NCBI RefSeq assembly: GCF_013409865.1
Contig: NZ_JACCBM010000001.1
Span: 620,001 to 684,000 of the forward strand
DNA length: 64,000 bases
Direction: 5' to 3'
Origin: Herbiconiux flava
GTDB lineage: Bacteria; Actinomycetota; Actinomycetes; Actinomycetales; Microbacteriaceae
Shown here: positions 48,352 to 56,623 of the stretch, piece after piece
How positions within the stretch are numbered: position 1 is the stretch's first letter
How the letters are laid out: the number at the start of each line of letters is the position of its first letter
The notes under the pieces: model-generated
Told to the model about the DNA's origin: nothing
Databases searched by the model: none
The model's input: only the letters and a program-made list of their open reading frames with translations
Translations under genes and position numbers: made by a program

Positions 48352-49704
48352 TCAGAGGGCGGTGCGGTCGGCGTCGCGACGCGGCACGAGGGGCAGGGCC
48401 GCGAGGGGCGCCAGCGCGACCAGCGCGAACGCGAGCGGGTAACCGACGAGGGCGATCAGTGCGCCCACTCCCGGGCCCACCGCCGAGGCCGCGAGGAACT
48501 GCCCCGTGTTCTGCACCCCGAGCGCCCGCCCCGCCCACGCCGGGCCCGCGGCCTCGGCCACCGAGGTGAAGGCCAGACCGTTGTCGGCCACGCTGACCGT
48601 GGTGGCCAGCACGAAGACGATCGCCGCCGCGACGGTCAGCTGCAGTCCGCCGAGCACGGCCATCGCGGCGAGCAGCGAGATCCCCGCGACGCAGACGGCG
48701 CGCAGCACGCGCACGCGGCTGCCGACCCGGTCGCTCAGGGCGCCGATCGCGATGCGCCCGCCGGCTCCCACGAACTGCGACACCGACACCACGAGTCCGG
48801 CGGCGAGCGGCTCGACGCCGAGTCCTGCCACCAGCCACAGCAGTCCGAACGTCGAGAGCGTGAACTGCGGCAGCACGAGCAGCACCGACACCGCGTGGAT
48901 GCGCACCAGGAAGCGGTCTCGCCGGTAGGGGTTCGCCGACTTCTCCCGGCCGACCGCGAGGGCGGCGGGCGCGAGGGCGGCGGGCGCAGCGGCGGCGGGC
49001 GCAGCGGCGGCCGTGGTGGCGGGGCCCGACGCGGGGGTGGCCGCGGCGGCGGGCACCGCGGCGGTGGCGGGAGCGGGTGCCGGGCGGGGCGGGTTGCGGA
49101 TGCCCAGGGCGCACCCCACCGCCAGCAGCGCCGTGGCGACCGCCGCCAGCGCGAGCGGCGCCCCGAAACCGGCGGTCGCGGCGAGCGGAGGCACCACGAG
49201 CGCCGCGACGGCGGTGCCGAGCGGCTGCGCCATCTGCCGGATCCCCATCGCCAGCCCACGCCGCTCCCGCGAAAACCAGCCCACGACGACCCGGCCGCTC
49301 GCCGAGTTGGTGCTCGCCGACGCCGCCCCGCCCAGCACGAGGAAGAGCACGAGCAGCCCGGGCGCCTCCAGTGCGCCGGGTGCTGAAGCCGCCCACGCCG
49401 CCAGCGCGGCGAAGACGGCGGTGAGCGCGAGTCCGCCGGCGATCACCCCGCGCTCCCCGAGCCGGTCGGCGAGCGCACCCCACGCCACCAGCGTGAGCAC
49501 CATGCCGATCGTCGGGGCGGCCGCGAGCCATCCCGCGGTCGTCAGGGCGACGCCCTGCTCGACGTGCAGATACGGGATCAGGAAGGCCGGGGCGCTGACG
49601 AGGAAGGTGCCGGCCGACTGCCCGGCGAGCCCGAGGCCGAGCATCCGCCAGGCACCGGAGGGCACCGCGGCGCGCGGCGTTCGGACTTGTTGGGGCGCGG
49701 GCAT
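48352..49704 (-). CDS. MFS transporter controlled by the divergent GntR gene
   Basis: MFS carrier of 450 residues with twelve membrane segments, a central linker of about 50 residues that is almost entirely Ala and Pro (residues about 215-265), and MFS loops such as GALADRLGERGVIAGG and GALSDRVGSRVRVLR. The start at 49704 has a CGGAGTC ribosome site; an in-frame ATG at 49767 is less likely. Divergent from a GntR regulator that probably represses it. Substrate unknown; monocarboxylate-type carriers have this layout. Confidence 0.82.
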   Translation of the reverse strand: MPAPQQVRTPRAAVPSGAWRMLGLGLAGQSAGTFLVSAPAFLIPYLHVEQGVALTTAGWLAAAPTIGMVLTLVAWGALADRLGERGVIAGGLALTAVFAALAAWAASAPGALEAPGLLVLFLVLGGAASASTNSASGRVVVGWFSRERRGLAMGIRQMAQPLGTAVAALVVPPLAATAGFGAPLALAAVATALLAVGCALGIRNPPRPAPAPATAAVPAAAATPASGPATTAAAAPAAAAPAALAPAALAVGREKSANPYRRDRFLVRIHAVSVLLVLPQFTLSTFGLLWLVAGLGVEPLAAGLVVSVSQFVGAGGRIAIGALSDRVGSRVRVLRAVCVAGISLLAAMAVLGGLQLTVAAAIVFVLATTVSVADNGLAFTSVAEAAGPAWAGRALGVQNTGQFLAASAVGPGVGALIALVGYPLAFALVALAPLAALPLVPRRDADRTAL

Positions 49705-49734
49705 GGACGACTCCGTTCGAGTGGGGTACCGTGA

Positions 49735-49744
49735 TGGTATACCA
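49735..49744. promoter_or_regulatory. TGGTATACCA palindrome, likely GntR operator
   Basis: Perfect 10-bp palindrome 21 bp upstream of the GntR start and 30 bp from the MFS start. It fits the TGGTnnnACCA-like sites of FadR-subfamily GntR regulators (TNGTnnnACNA pattern). Confidence 0.7.
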
Positions 49745-49765
49745 AGCGGCGAGGGGCGGGGCGAC

Positions 49766-50569
49766 ATGGCGGACGAACGGCGGAGCCCCTACGCGGTGCT
49801 GCGGGCGGGCATCCTGAACCTCGACCAGGTGCCGGGCGAGCGACTGAGCGAACGCGGGCTCGAGGGGCTGCTGGGGGCGTCGCGCACGCCGATCCGGGCG
49901 GCGCTGATGCGGCTCGAGGCCGAGGGGCTCGTGCGACGGGAGGGGCGCGCGTGGCAGGTGACGCCGATCGACCTCACGGAGGTGCGGGCGGTCGCCGAGT
50001 ACCGCGAGGCCGTCGAGGGCGCCGTCGCCGAGCTGGCCGCGACCCGCGCCACCGCCGACGAGCTCGAGGCGCTGGCCGAGCTCGCCCGCAGCGCGGGCCG
50101 AGACGCCGGCGACGCTGCTGACCGAGGCGAGGGCGCCGACGGTGCGGGCGGCGACGGTGGGGGCGCCGGCGGTGGGGGCGCCGGCGGTGGGGGCGCCGGC
50201 AACCGCGGCGAGGGCGGCGGCGAGCAGGGCGACGACGAGGAAGCCGGCGTGCGGGCGGGCGACGCCTTCCATCTCGCGCTGGCGGGGCTCAGCGGCAACC
50301 CGTTCCTCGTGCAGGCGATGCGCGACGTGCTGACGCGACTCAGCCGCACCCGCTGGCTCGACGTGCGCACCGCCGAGTCGCGGGCCTCCGCCCGGCGGGA
50401 GCACCTCGCGATCGTCGAGGCCCTGGCCGCCCGCGACGGCGAGCGCGCCCGCGAGCTCGTCGTGGCGCACGGCCGGGGCACGCGCGACCGCATCCTCGCG
50501 CACCTCGCTGACGAGCGGCGACGGATGCGCGGCCGCGGCATCGCGATCGTGGAGACCAGCCCGGCCTGA
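49766..50569 (+). CDS. GntR regulator (FadR/FCD subfamily) with Gly-rich insert
   Basis: Transcriptional regulator of 267 residues: N-terminal winged HTH (LGASRTPIRAALMRLEAEGL) and C-terminal FCD helical domain with metal-site residues in DAFHLALAGLSGNPFLVQAM and REHLAIVEAL. Between FCD helices about residues 115-150 lies a Gly/Asp-rich segment encoded partly by three perfect 15-bp repeats (50156-50200). Such an insert is absent from typical family members of about 230 aa. The ATG is 22 bp after the operator-like palindrome, suggesting autoregulation. Confidence 0.88.
   Translation: MADERRSPYAVLRAGILNLDQVPGERLSERGLEGLLGASRTPIRAALMRLEAEGLVRREGRAWQVTPIDLTEVRAVAEYREAVEGAVAELAATRATADELEALAELARSAGRDAGDAADRGEGADGAGGDGGGAGGGGAGGGGAGNRGEGGGEQGDDEEAGVRAGDAFHLALAGLSGNPFLVQAMRDVLTRLSRTRWLDVRTAESRASARREHLAIVEALAARDGERARELVVAHGRGTRDRILAHLADERRRMRGRGIAIVETSPA
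50156..50200 (+). repeat. Three 15-bp in-frame repeats in the GntR gene
   Basis: GGTGGGGGCGCCGGC occurs at 50156-50170, 50171-50185 and 50186-50200 and encodes GGGAG three times. Being a multiple of three, it can vary in copy number without breaking the frame. Confidence 0.95.
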
Positions 50570-50617
50570 CCCCCCGCCGCCACGTCGAGCATCCGCGGCA
50601 GGCCCGCGTGACGCAAC

Positions 50618-50668
50618 TGACACCAGATTGGTGTTGACGTGACACCACTGTGGTGTCACACTGGTGAC
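50618..50668 (+). promoter_or_regulatory. Operator-promoter of the RHH regulator operon
   Basis: A perfect 21-bp dyad (GTGACACCAC, T, GTGGTGTCAC at 50639-50659) lies between TTGACG (-35, 50634-50639) and CACACT (-10, 50657-50662), 17 bp apart. TGACACCA-GAT-TGGTGT precedes it (50618-50634) and GTCAC...GTGAC follows (50655-50667). The ATG is 6 nt after the -10 box, so the mRNA is likely leaderless. The encoded RHH protein is the natural candidate repressor. Confidence 0.75.
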
Positions 50669-51157
50669 ATGGACATCGGACAGTACGTCACCGAACTGCA
50701 GCGTCAGCTCGCCGACACCGCCGAGAACGGCTCGGACGAGACCCGGGCCGTCGCGGAGCGGATCGCGGCCGGGCTCGACGCGGCGACGCGGATCGTGCTG
50801 CTCGACGCCCTGTCGGCCGCCGCCGGCGAGATCACGCGCGATCTCGCCCCCGGATCGGTCGACCTGCGCCTCCGCGGCCGCGAGGTCGAGTTCGTCGTCA
50901 CGGCGCCCAGCGCCGAGGCCGAGCCCGACGAGCAGCCGGGTGCGGCGGTCGATCTCAACGACGCCAGCACCTCCCGCACCACCCTCCGCCTGCCCGACGC
51001 CCTGAAGGCCCAGGTCGACGACGCGGCGGCGGCCGACGGCCTGTCGGTCAACACCTGGCTGGTGCGGGCGATCGCCTCGGCCCTCCAGCCCAAGCAGCGC
51101 CGCTCGGCGCAGCGCAGCCTCCGCACCGGCGACAACTTCGCCGGCTGGGCGCGGTAG
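50669..51157 (+). CDS. Ribbon-helix-helix (HicB/CopG-type) regulator
   Basis: Cytosolic 162-residue protein with a helical N-terminal domain (residues 1-90) and a C-terminal ribbon-helix-helix motif (RTTLRLPDALKAQVDDAAAA, then DGLSVNTWLVRAIASAL). A basic tail follows. Databases label such proteins HicB-family antitoxins, but no HicA toxin gene is present; with the palindromic operator at its promoter it is better viewed as an autoregulator of the following DUF4097-ABC operon. A GTG at 50639 lies within the operator and is not the start. Confidence 0.8.
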   Translation: MDIGQYVTELQRQLADTAENGSDETRAVAERIAAGLDAATRIVLLDALSAAAGEITRDLAPGSVDLRLRGREVEFVVTAPSAEAEPDEQPGAAVDLNDASTSRTTLRLPDALKAQVDDAAAADGLSVNTWLVRAIASALQPKQRRSAQRSLRTGDNFAGWAR

Positions 51158-51307
51158 ACCCACCGCACCCACCCCCGGTCACCGTCCCCCCGACCTCGCG
51201 ACCGTGCCGCCCACCGCGGCACCCGCCCACCGCAGCCGCACCCGCCCATCGCGGGCGATCGGTCGCGCCCTCCTCCACTCCCCACGCCCAGAAAGGGTCG
51301 CTTCAGC

Positions 51308-52153
51308 ATGCCTTCCTTCGACACCCCTTCCCCCATCGACCTCGCGATCGACCTGCCCGTCGGGGCGATCGACGTCGTCGCCTCCGACCGCGCCGACACC
51401 GTCGTGACGGTCACCCCCACCAATCCCACCAAGGCCGTCGACCGGCGCGGCGCCGAGGAGACGAAGGTCGACTTCGACGGCACCCGCCTCACGATCACCG
51501 GCCCGAAGCCGCGCCTCAGCTGGATCGGCCCAACCGAGTCGGTCGACCTCCGCGTCGAGCTGCCGACGGGGTCGCGGCTGACCGCCGAGATCGCGGTCGG
51601 CGGCGTGCGCAGCTCGGGCCGGCTCGGCGCCACCCGCGTCAAGAGCTCCACGGGCTGGGTCGAGCTCGACTCAACCGGCGACCTCTGGGCGCGGGCCGGG
51701 CACGGCAACGTGACGGTCGCCGCCGCGCAGGGCTCGGCCGAGATCATCGCCGACCACGGACAGATCCGGATCGGGTCGGTGAGCGGAGACACCGTGCTCA
51801 AGGCCTCGCACGGCACCGTCACGATCGGCGAATCCGGCGGCGACGTCGACGCGAAGCTCTCCTACGGCGACCTCGAGATCACCCGGGCGCTCGCCTCGGT
51901 GACCGGCCGCACCGCGTACGGCAGCGTGCTGCTGCACGAGGTGTCGAGCGGCTCGATCCAGATCGACAGCGGCTACGGGCAGCTGACGGTCGGGGTTCGG
52001 CCGGGCATCCCGGCCTGGCTCGACCTCGCCTCGAAGGAGGGTCACGTGCGCAACGAGCTCGAGGGCGACCACGCCCCCGCGGCCGGCGAGCAGACCGTCG
52101 CGGTGCGCGCCCGCACCCAGTTCGGCGACATCACCATCCGGAGGGCCCGATGA
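51308..52153 (+). CDS. DUF4097-family beta-helix protein
   Basis: Protein of 281 residues with repeated beta strands (SSTGWVELDST, GNVTVAAAQGSAEIIADHG, and SHGTVTIGESGGDVDAKLS), the DUF4097/DUF4098 pattern of a right-handed beta-helix. No signal peptide or membrane segment is seen, so it is probably cytosolic. AGAAAGG lies 10 nt upstream. The stop overlaps the ABC ATPase start. Function not established; families of this kind often sit with drug exporters. Confidence 0.8.
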   Translation: MPSFDTPSPIDLAIDLPVGAIDVVASDRADTVVTVTPTNPTKAVDRRGAEETKVDFDGTRLTITGPKPRLSWIGPTESVDLRVELPTGSRLTAEIAVGGVRSSGRLGATRVKSSTGWVELDSTGDLWARAGHGNVTVAAAQGSAEIIADHGQIRIGSVSGDTVLKASHGTVTIGESGGDVDAKLSYGDLEITRALASVTGRTAYGSVLLHEVSSGSIQIDSGYGQLTVGVRPGIPAWLDLASKEGHVRNELEGDHAPAAGEQTVAVRARTQFGDITIRRAR

Positions 52154-53169
52154 ACCACGAAGCCGCCACCTCCGCATCGCGCGGGTCAGCCGCGGCAGCG
52201 AGCACGGCCTCCGCACCCGCCATCGAGGTGCGCGGCCTCCGCAAGTCCTACGGCGAGCAGCTCGTGCTCGACGACGTCGACCTCGCGGTGGCGCCCGGCA
52301 CCGTCACCGCCCTGCTCGGCCCGAACGGCGCGGGCAAGACGACGGCCGTGCACATCCTCTCGACCCTGGTGCGACCGGATGCCGGATCGGTCTCGGTCGC
52401 GGGCCACGACGTCGTGCGGGCCACGGCCGCGGTGCGCGCATCCATCGGTCTGACCGGCCAGTTCTCGGCGGTCGACACCCTGCTCACCGGCGAGGAGAAC
52501 CTGCTGCTGATGGGCCGCCTGCGCCACCTCGGCCGCCGCGCCGCGAAGGCCCGCGCCGCCGAGCTGCTCGAACGCTTCGACCTGGTCGAGGCCGCCCGCA
52601 AGCCGCTCGCCACGTACTCCGGCGGCATGCAGCGCCGGCTCGACCTCGCGATGACCCTCGTCGAGGGGCCCGCGGTGATCTTCCTCGACGAGCCGACGAC
52701 CGGCCTCGACCCGCGCAGCCGCCGCACCCTCTGGGGCATCGTGCGCGAGCTCGTCGGCGAGGGCACCACCGTGCTGCTCACCACGCAGTACCTCGACGAG
52801 GCCGACGCCCTGGCCGACCGCATCGCGGTGCTCGACGGCGGCCGCATCGTCGCCGAGGGCACCCCCGAGGAGCTGAAGCGGCTCGTGCCGGGCGGCCACC
52901 TCCGGCTGCGATTCGCGGATGCTCCCGCCTACGACTCGGCCGCTGCCCTGCTCCCCGGCGCCACGCGCGACGACGCGTCCCTCGTGCTGACCGTTCCGAG
53001 CGACGGCGGCACGGGCACCCTCCGCACCGTGCTCGACCGCCTCGACGCGGCCGGGCTCCCCGTGGAGGACCTGAGCATCCACACCCCCGACCTCGACGAC
53101 GTGTTCTTCGCTCTGACCGGCGCCGGAACCACGGCCGGGGCCGGCACCACGAAGGGATCAGCATCATGA
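52150..53169 (+). CDS. ABC transporter ATPase (DrrA-like)
   Basis: ATP-binding subunit of an exporter, 339 aa, resembling daunorubicin-resistance DrrA. Walker A GPNGAGKTT (residues 57-65), Q-loop in LTGQFSAVDTLLTG, signature YSGGMQRRLDLA, Walker B VIFLDEPTTGLDP and H-loop area TTQYLDEADALADR. The C-terminal domain (SIHTPDLDDVFFALTG) is typical of DrrA. Starts in ATGA overlap with the DUF4097 gene and ends in ATGA with the permease. Confidence 0.94.
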   Translation: MNHEAATSASRGSAAAASTASAPAIEVRGLRKSYGEQLVLDDVDLAVAPGTVTALLGPNGAGKTTAVHILSTLVRPDAGSVSVAGHDVVRATAAVRASIGLTGQFSAVDTLLTGEENLLLMGRLRHLGRRAAKARAAELLERFDLVEAARKPLATYSGGMQRRLDLAMTLVEGPAVIFLDEPTTGLDPRSRRTLWGIVRELVGEGTTVLLTTQYLDEADALADRIAVLDGGRIVAEGTPEELKRLVPGGHLRLRFADAPAYDSAAALLPGATRDDASLVLTVPSDGGTGTLRTVLDRLDAAGLPVEDLSIHTPDLDDVFFALTGAGTTAGAGTTKGSAS

Positions 53170-53978
53170 CGACGATCACTCCGCAGCGGCCGTCCCACGT
53201 GGTCGCCGACGCGATCACCATGCTCGACCGCACGATGCTGCACATGGTGCGCTACCCCGGTCTGTCGATCTTCACGATCATCGGCCCGGTCGTCATCCTG
53301 CTGCTGTTCGTGTTCGTGCTCGGCGGCACCCTCGGCGCGGGTCTGCCCGGGGTCGACCCGGCGGGCGGGCGGGAGGCCTACCTCGCCTACGTGCTGCCGG
53401 GCATCCTGGCCATCACCATCGCGGGCACGGCCGGCGGCACCGCCACCACCGTCTCGATGGACATGACCCAGGGCATCACCGCACGCTTCCGCACCATGGC
53501 GGTCGCCCGCGCCTCGGTGCTCGCCGGGCACGTGCTCGGCAACACCATTCAGGCGCTGATCGCCGTGGCGCTCGTGCTCGGCGTGGGGCTCGCGATCGGC
53601 TTCCGCCCGACCGCCGGCCCGCTCGAGTGGCTCGCCGTCGCCGGCGTGCTCGCGCTGGTCGCCTTCGCGATCAACTGGCTCGGCGTCGCGATGGGCATGC
53701 AGGCGAAATCGGTCGAGACGGCGAGCAACCTGCCGCTCGTGCTGACCTTCCTGCCCTTCCTCGGCAGCGGCTTCGTGCCGGCCGACTCGATGCCCGGCTG
53801 GCTGCAGGGCTTCGCCGCCTACCAGCCGTTCACGCCGATCATCGAGACCCTGCGCGGGCTGCTGCTCGGCACAACGCTCGGCTGGAGCCCGGTGCTCGCG
53901 GTCGGCTGGTGCCTCGTGCTCGCCGTGGGCGGGTACGTGTGGTCGCGCATCCTGTACGAGCGCCGCTCGGTTCGCTGA
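53166..53978 (+). CDS. ABC-2 type permease (DrrB-like)
   Basis: Membrane subunit of the exporter, 270 aa, six membrane segments. NRTMLHMVRYPGLSI-like entry (DRTMLHMVRYPGLSIF), GITARFRTMAVARASVLAGH and FVPADSMPGWLQGFAAYQPF are DrrB/ABC-2 hallmarks. Substrate unknown; drug or lipid export is usual. Ends the four-gene operon that starts with the RHH regulator; a strong hairpin follows at 54001. Confidence 0.93.
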   Translation: MTTITPQRPSHVVADAITMLDRTMLHMVRYPGLSIFTIIGPVVILLLFVFVLGGTLGAGLPGVDPAGGREAYLAYVLPGILAITIAGTAGGTATTVSMDMTQGITARFRTMAVARASVLAGHVLGNTIQALIAVALVLGVGLAIGFRPTAGPLEWLAVAGVLALVAFAINWLGVAMGMQAKSVETASNLPLVLTFLPFLGSGFVPADSMPGWLQGFAAYQPFTPIIETLRGLLLGTTLGWSPVLAVGWCLVLAVGGYVWSRILYERRSVR

Positions 53979-54000
53979 ACCCGCGTCGCCCAGTGCACGA

Positions 54001-54041
54001 GGGCCCCGGATGCCCGCCCGAGCGGTGGGCGTCCGGGGCCC
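54001..54041 (+). terminator. Hairpin terminator after the ABC operon
   Basis: GGGCCCCGGA (54001-54010) pairs with TCCGGGGCCC (54032-54041), with inner pairing of CCCGCC to GGTGGG. There is no clear T-run, but position 23 bp after the permease stop suits a transcription end. Confidence 0.6.
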
Positions 54042-54050
54042 ATCGGCGTG

Positions 54051-54136
54051 CCGGCGTCAGGCGCCCGGCGTCAGGCGCCCCGGCCTCAGGCGCCCCGGCC
54101 TCAGGCGCCCCGGGTCCGGCGCCCGGCGTCAGGCGC
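54051..54136. repeat. About six 14-15-bp tandem repeats at the end of the FusB-like gene
   Basis: Units of CCGGCGTCAGGCGCC type (with C/G exchange) run from 54051 to 54136. The stop codon of the following minus-strand gene (54129-54131) is part of the last unit, and the repeats continue into its 3' region. This mirrors the array at 39321. Confidence 0.85.
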
Positions 54137-54644
54137 TGTCGCGGATGGCGAGCGCGAAGGCCCGCACGTGCATCCGGAGCCCCTCGATGCGCTGCAGCCG
54201 CGCCGCATCGCGGTCGAAGCCCGGATAGGCGAGCGGCGGCAGCTTCCGCACATTGGCCGAGCACTGGAACTCGTCGCAGACGAGCGCGCCGACCGTGTCA
54301 CCGTTGCGCCCGGCCCGCCCGCCGCGCTTGGCGCCGAAGAACACGACGTCGTTCGGCAGCGTGACGTCGTCGCACCAGGAGCACTGCGGCCGGCTGCGGG
54401 CGGAGGCCTCGGCCTGCCGCAGCAGCACGCCCACGGGCTCGCCGTCGACATCGGCAACGACGTAGCCGAGCTGGGGCTGCCGGCGGTCGCGCCAGCCGAG
54501 GTAGTCGAGGTCGTCCCAGCGGAGGCCCGCGAGGGCACCGGGGCCGCCGGCCGCGCCGGGCAGCACGATGCCGGCCCGCTCGCGCTGGGAGGTGTTGACG
54601 AAGGAGGCGCGCAGCTGCGCCTCGGTGAAGGGGGTCATGGTCAT
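54129..54644 (-). CDS. FBP-domain (FusB-like) zinc-binding protein
   Basis: Soluble 171-residue protein resembling the FBP/FusB family, which binds elongation factor G through a treble-clef zinc finger and can rescue ribosomes stalled by fusidic acid. Cysteine pairs CSWC and CDEFQC supply four zinc ligands about 40 residues apart. The N-terminal helical part starts FTEAQLRASFVNTSQRERAG. Two in-frame ATGs (54644, 54638) are possible. EF-G binding is inference from the family. The C-terminal codons merge into a tandem array. Confidence 0.75.
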   Translation of the reverse strand: MTMTPFTEAQLRASFVNTSQRERAGIVLPGAAGGPGALAGLRWDDLDYLGWRDRRQPQLGYVVADVDGEPVGVLLRQAEASARSRPQCSWCDDVTLPNDVVFFGAKRGGRAGRNGDTVGALVCDEFQCSANVRKLPPLAYPGFDRDAARLQRIEGLRMHVRAFALAIRDSA

Positions 54645-54869
54645 CCTGTTCCGGTCGCCCGGGCACGGGGCCGCGGGCTGGTCTCGTTCGGAGCGCGGCG
54701 GAAAGCCGCGCCGGGCGGCACCGAGGTGCCGAGTGCGCGAGAGGGAACGGCTCTATCTGCCGCCGGCCGGGCGGCCGACGACCTCCTGCCGGCCCGAGGC
54801 CGTGAGAGGTGCCCGCGAGGGGCGTGAGATGAGCGGATGCACGGACAGCAGTTTACGCCCGGGCCGACG

Positions 54870-55025
54870 TCACACGGCCGTCCACTTCTCGTTCGGGCCG
54901 AGGGCGGGCGCCGTGGCCCTGCCGGCACGCACGGGAGCGCGGCGGTAGCCGTCGCGCAGCACGGTGATCACGGAGGCGACGACCGCGACGGCCGCCAGGA
55001 CGAGGAGCATGAAGAAGAATGTCAT
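54870..55025 (-). CDS. Small single-pass membrane protein
   Basis: 51-residue protein: MTFFFMLLVLAAVAVVASVI forms one membrane helix, followed by a basic segment (RDGYRRAPVRAGR) and PNEKWTAV. TAGCGT (complement of 55033-55038) lies 7 nt before the ATG, so a leaderless mRNA is likely. An upstream in-frame ATG (55088) would add a Cys-rich leader that looks non-coding. Function unknown. Confidence 0.55.
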   Translation of the reverse strand: MTFFFMLLVLAAVAVVASVITVLRDGYRRAPVRAGRATAPALGPNEKWTAV

Positions 55026-55172
55026 GGCAGTAACGCTATGGAAGGGGCGGTCCCGCCACGAGTGGCAGCACTGCCCCAGTTCGTGCATTTACTGCCATTG
55101 CTCGGTGCGGCCCGCGACGACACGGCGCGCGCAGGCTGGGAGAATCCCCGATGGCGTGATAGGAGGCTCGGA

Positions 55173-55178
55173 TATGAT
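55173..55178 (+). promoter_or_regulatory. -10 box TATGAT before the LCP gene
   Basis: TATGAT lies 39 bp upstream of the GTG start, with ribosome site AAGGA between. A clear -35 box is not evident. Confidence 0.4.
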
Positions 55179-55216
55179 CGACCGCTGACCCCCGCTCCAC
55201 ACCGAAGGACAGCCGC

Positions 55217-56479
55217 GTGAACGAGACCGCCCGACGCCCCCGGCGCCCGAGCTCCGGCCCCGTGCGGCACGGCCGGCTGCGCAGCTCGTCCCCCGTCGCG
55301 ACGGCCCTGAAGGGCCTCGCCGTGGTCGCGGCCGTCGCACTCGTGAGCGTCGGCACCATCACCGCCTACGCGGTGAGCAGTGTCGCCACGCAGTTCACCT
55401 CGAACGCCGTCGACATCAGCAACGGCGAGGCGGCCCCGGCGCCGCCGCCCCTGCTCTCGGCCTTCGAGGGCGGCTTCAACATGCTGGTCATCGGCACGGA
55501 CAACGACCCCAATCAGGGCGACAGCTTCGGGGAGCGCGACGCGACCCTGAACGACGTCAACATCCTGCTGCACGTCTCGGCCGACCACAAGAACGCCGTG
55601 GTCGTGAGCTTCCCGCGCGACCTGGTGATCTCGCATCCCGACTGCCAGGACCCGGAGACGGGCGAGACCTTCGACGCGATGAGCGCCCAGCCGCTGAACG
55701 ACGCCTACGCCCGCGGCGGCATCGCCTGCGTCGCGAACACGGTCTCGAACCTCACCGGGCTGTCGATCCAGTACGCCGCCGCCACGTCCTTCGACGGCGT
55801 GATCGAGATGACCAACGCCGTCGGCGGCGTGCCGGTCTGCCTCACGGCGCCGATCTTCGACTCCGACTCGGGCCTCGACCTGCCGGCCGGCACCAGCGTG
55901 ATCGAGGGGCAGATGGCGCTCGCCTTCCTGCGCAACCGGCACGGGGTCGGCGACGGCAGCGACCTCTCGCGCATCGGCTCGCAGCAGCAGTACCTGTCCT
56001 CGCTCATGCGCACCATGAAGAGCGCCGACACCCTGAGCGACCTCGGCAAGCTCTACGGGCTCGCGCAGGCCGCCGCCTCGAACATCAAGCCCTCGCAGTC
56101 GCTCGCGAGCCCCGACGCCATGGTGTCGCTCGCGCTCACGCTGAAGGACGTCGACCTCAACAACATCGTCTTCGTGCAGTACCCCTCGGAGGAGGACCCC
56201 GACGACGTGAACAAGGTCGTGCCGGCCCAGTACCTGGCCGACGCCATGTTCGCGAAGATCGTGGCCGACCAGCCGTTCACTCTGGGCGCCGACTCGACCA
56301 CGACGGGATCGACCGTGGTCGAGGACCCGGCGGCTCCCGCCGAGCCGGCTCCCGACGCGACGGCCGCTCCCGACGCCACCGCGGCCCCCACCACCGACCC
56401 CAGCGCCCCCGAGGTCATCGAGGGCCTGAAGGGCCAGACGGCCGCGCAGCAGACCTGCGCGAACCCGAACGACAACTGA
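55217..56479 (+). CDS. LytR-CpsA-Psr (LCP) family wall-polymer ligase
   Basis: Membrane-anchored enzyme of 420 residues that attaches glycopolymers (teichoic-acid-like or arabinogalactan-type) to peptidoglycan. An N-terminal cytosolic part (about 30 aa) and one membrane helix (ALKGLAVVAAVALVSVGTIT) precede the LCP domain: NMLVIGTDNDPNQGD, SFPRDLVISHPDCQD (catalytic Arg/Asp region), and LAFLRNRHGVGDGSDLSRIG. The C-terminus is an Ala/Pro/Thr-rich tail. GTG start. Confidence 0.93.
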   Translation: MNETARRPRRPSSGPVRHGRLRSSSPVATALKGLAVVAAVALVSVGTITAYAVSSVATQFTSNAVDISNGEAAPAPPPLLSAFEGGFNMLVIGTDNDPNQGDSFGERDATLNDVNILLHVSADHKNAVVVSFPRDLVISHPDCQDPETGETFDAMSAQPLNDAYARGGIACVANTVSNLTGLSIQYAAATSFDGVIEMTNAVGGVPVCLTAPIFDSDSGLDLPAGTSVIEGQMALAFLRNRHGVGDGSDLSRIGSQQQYLSSLMRTMKSADTLSDLGKLYGLAQAAASNIKPSQSLASPDAMVSLALTLKDVDLNNIVFVQYPSEEDPDDVNKVVPAQYLADAMFAKIVADQPFTLGADSTTTGSTVVEDPAAPAEPAPDATAAPDATAAPTTDPSAPEVIEGLKGQTAAQQTCANPNDN

Positions 56480-56623
56480 GCTCGCGCATCCGGCGGTCGT
56501 GCCGGGGCGACCGGCGACGGTGCCCCGGTGCGACACCCGGCTCCGTCGATCTCAGACCCGGGTACCACGGCGATGAGCCCCTGGTCCGATGAGCGGATGC
56601 ACGGGCCTGCGTAGCGTCGAAGC

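Noticed and set aside
50669..51157. HicAB toxin-antitoxin pair
   Set aside because: Only the RHH protein is present; no small HicA-like toxin gene lies on either side, and the gene leads an ABC operon.
52150..53978. Self-resistance exporter of an antibiotic gene cluster
   Set aside because: DrrAB-like genes alone are not evidence: no polyketide, peptide or terpene synthase genes occur in the window.
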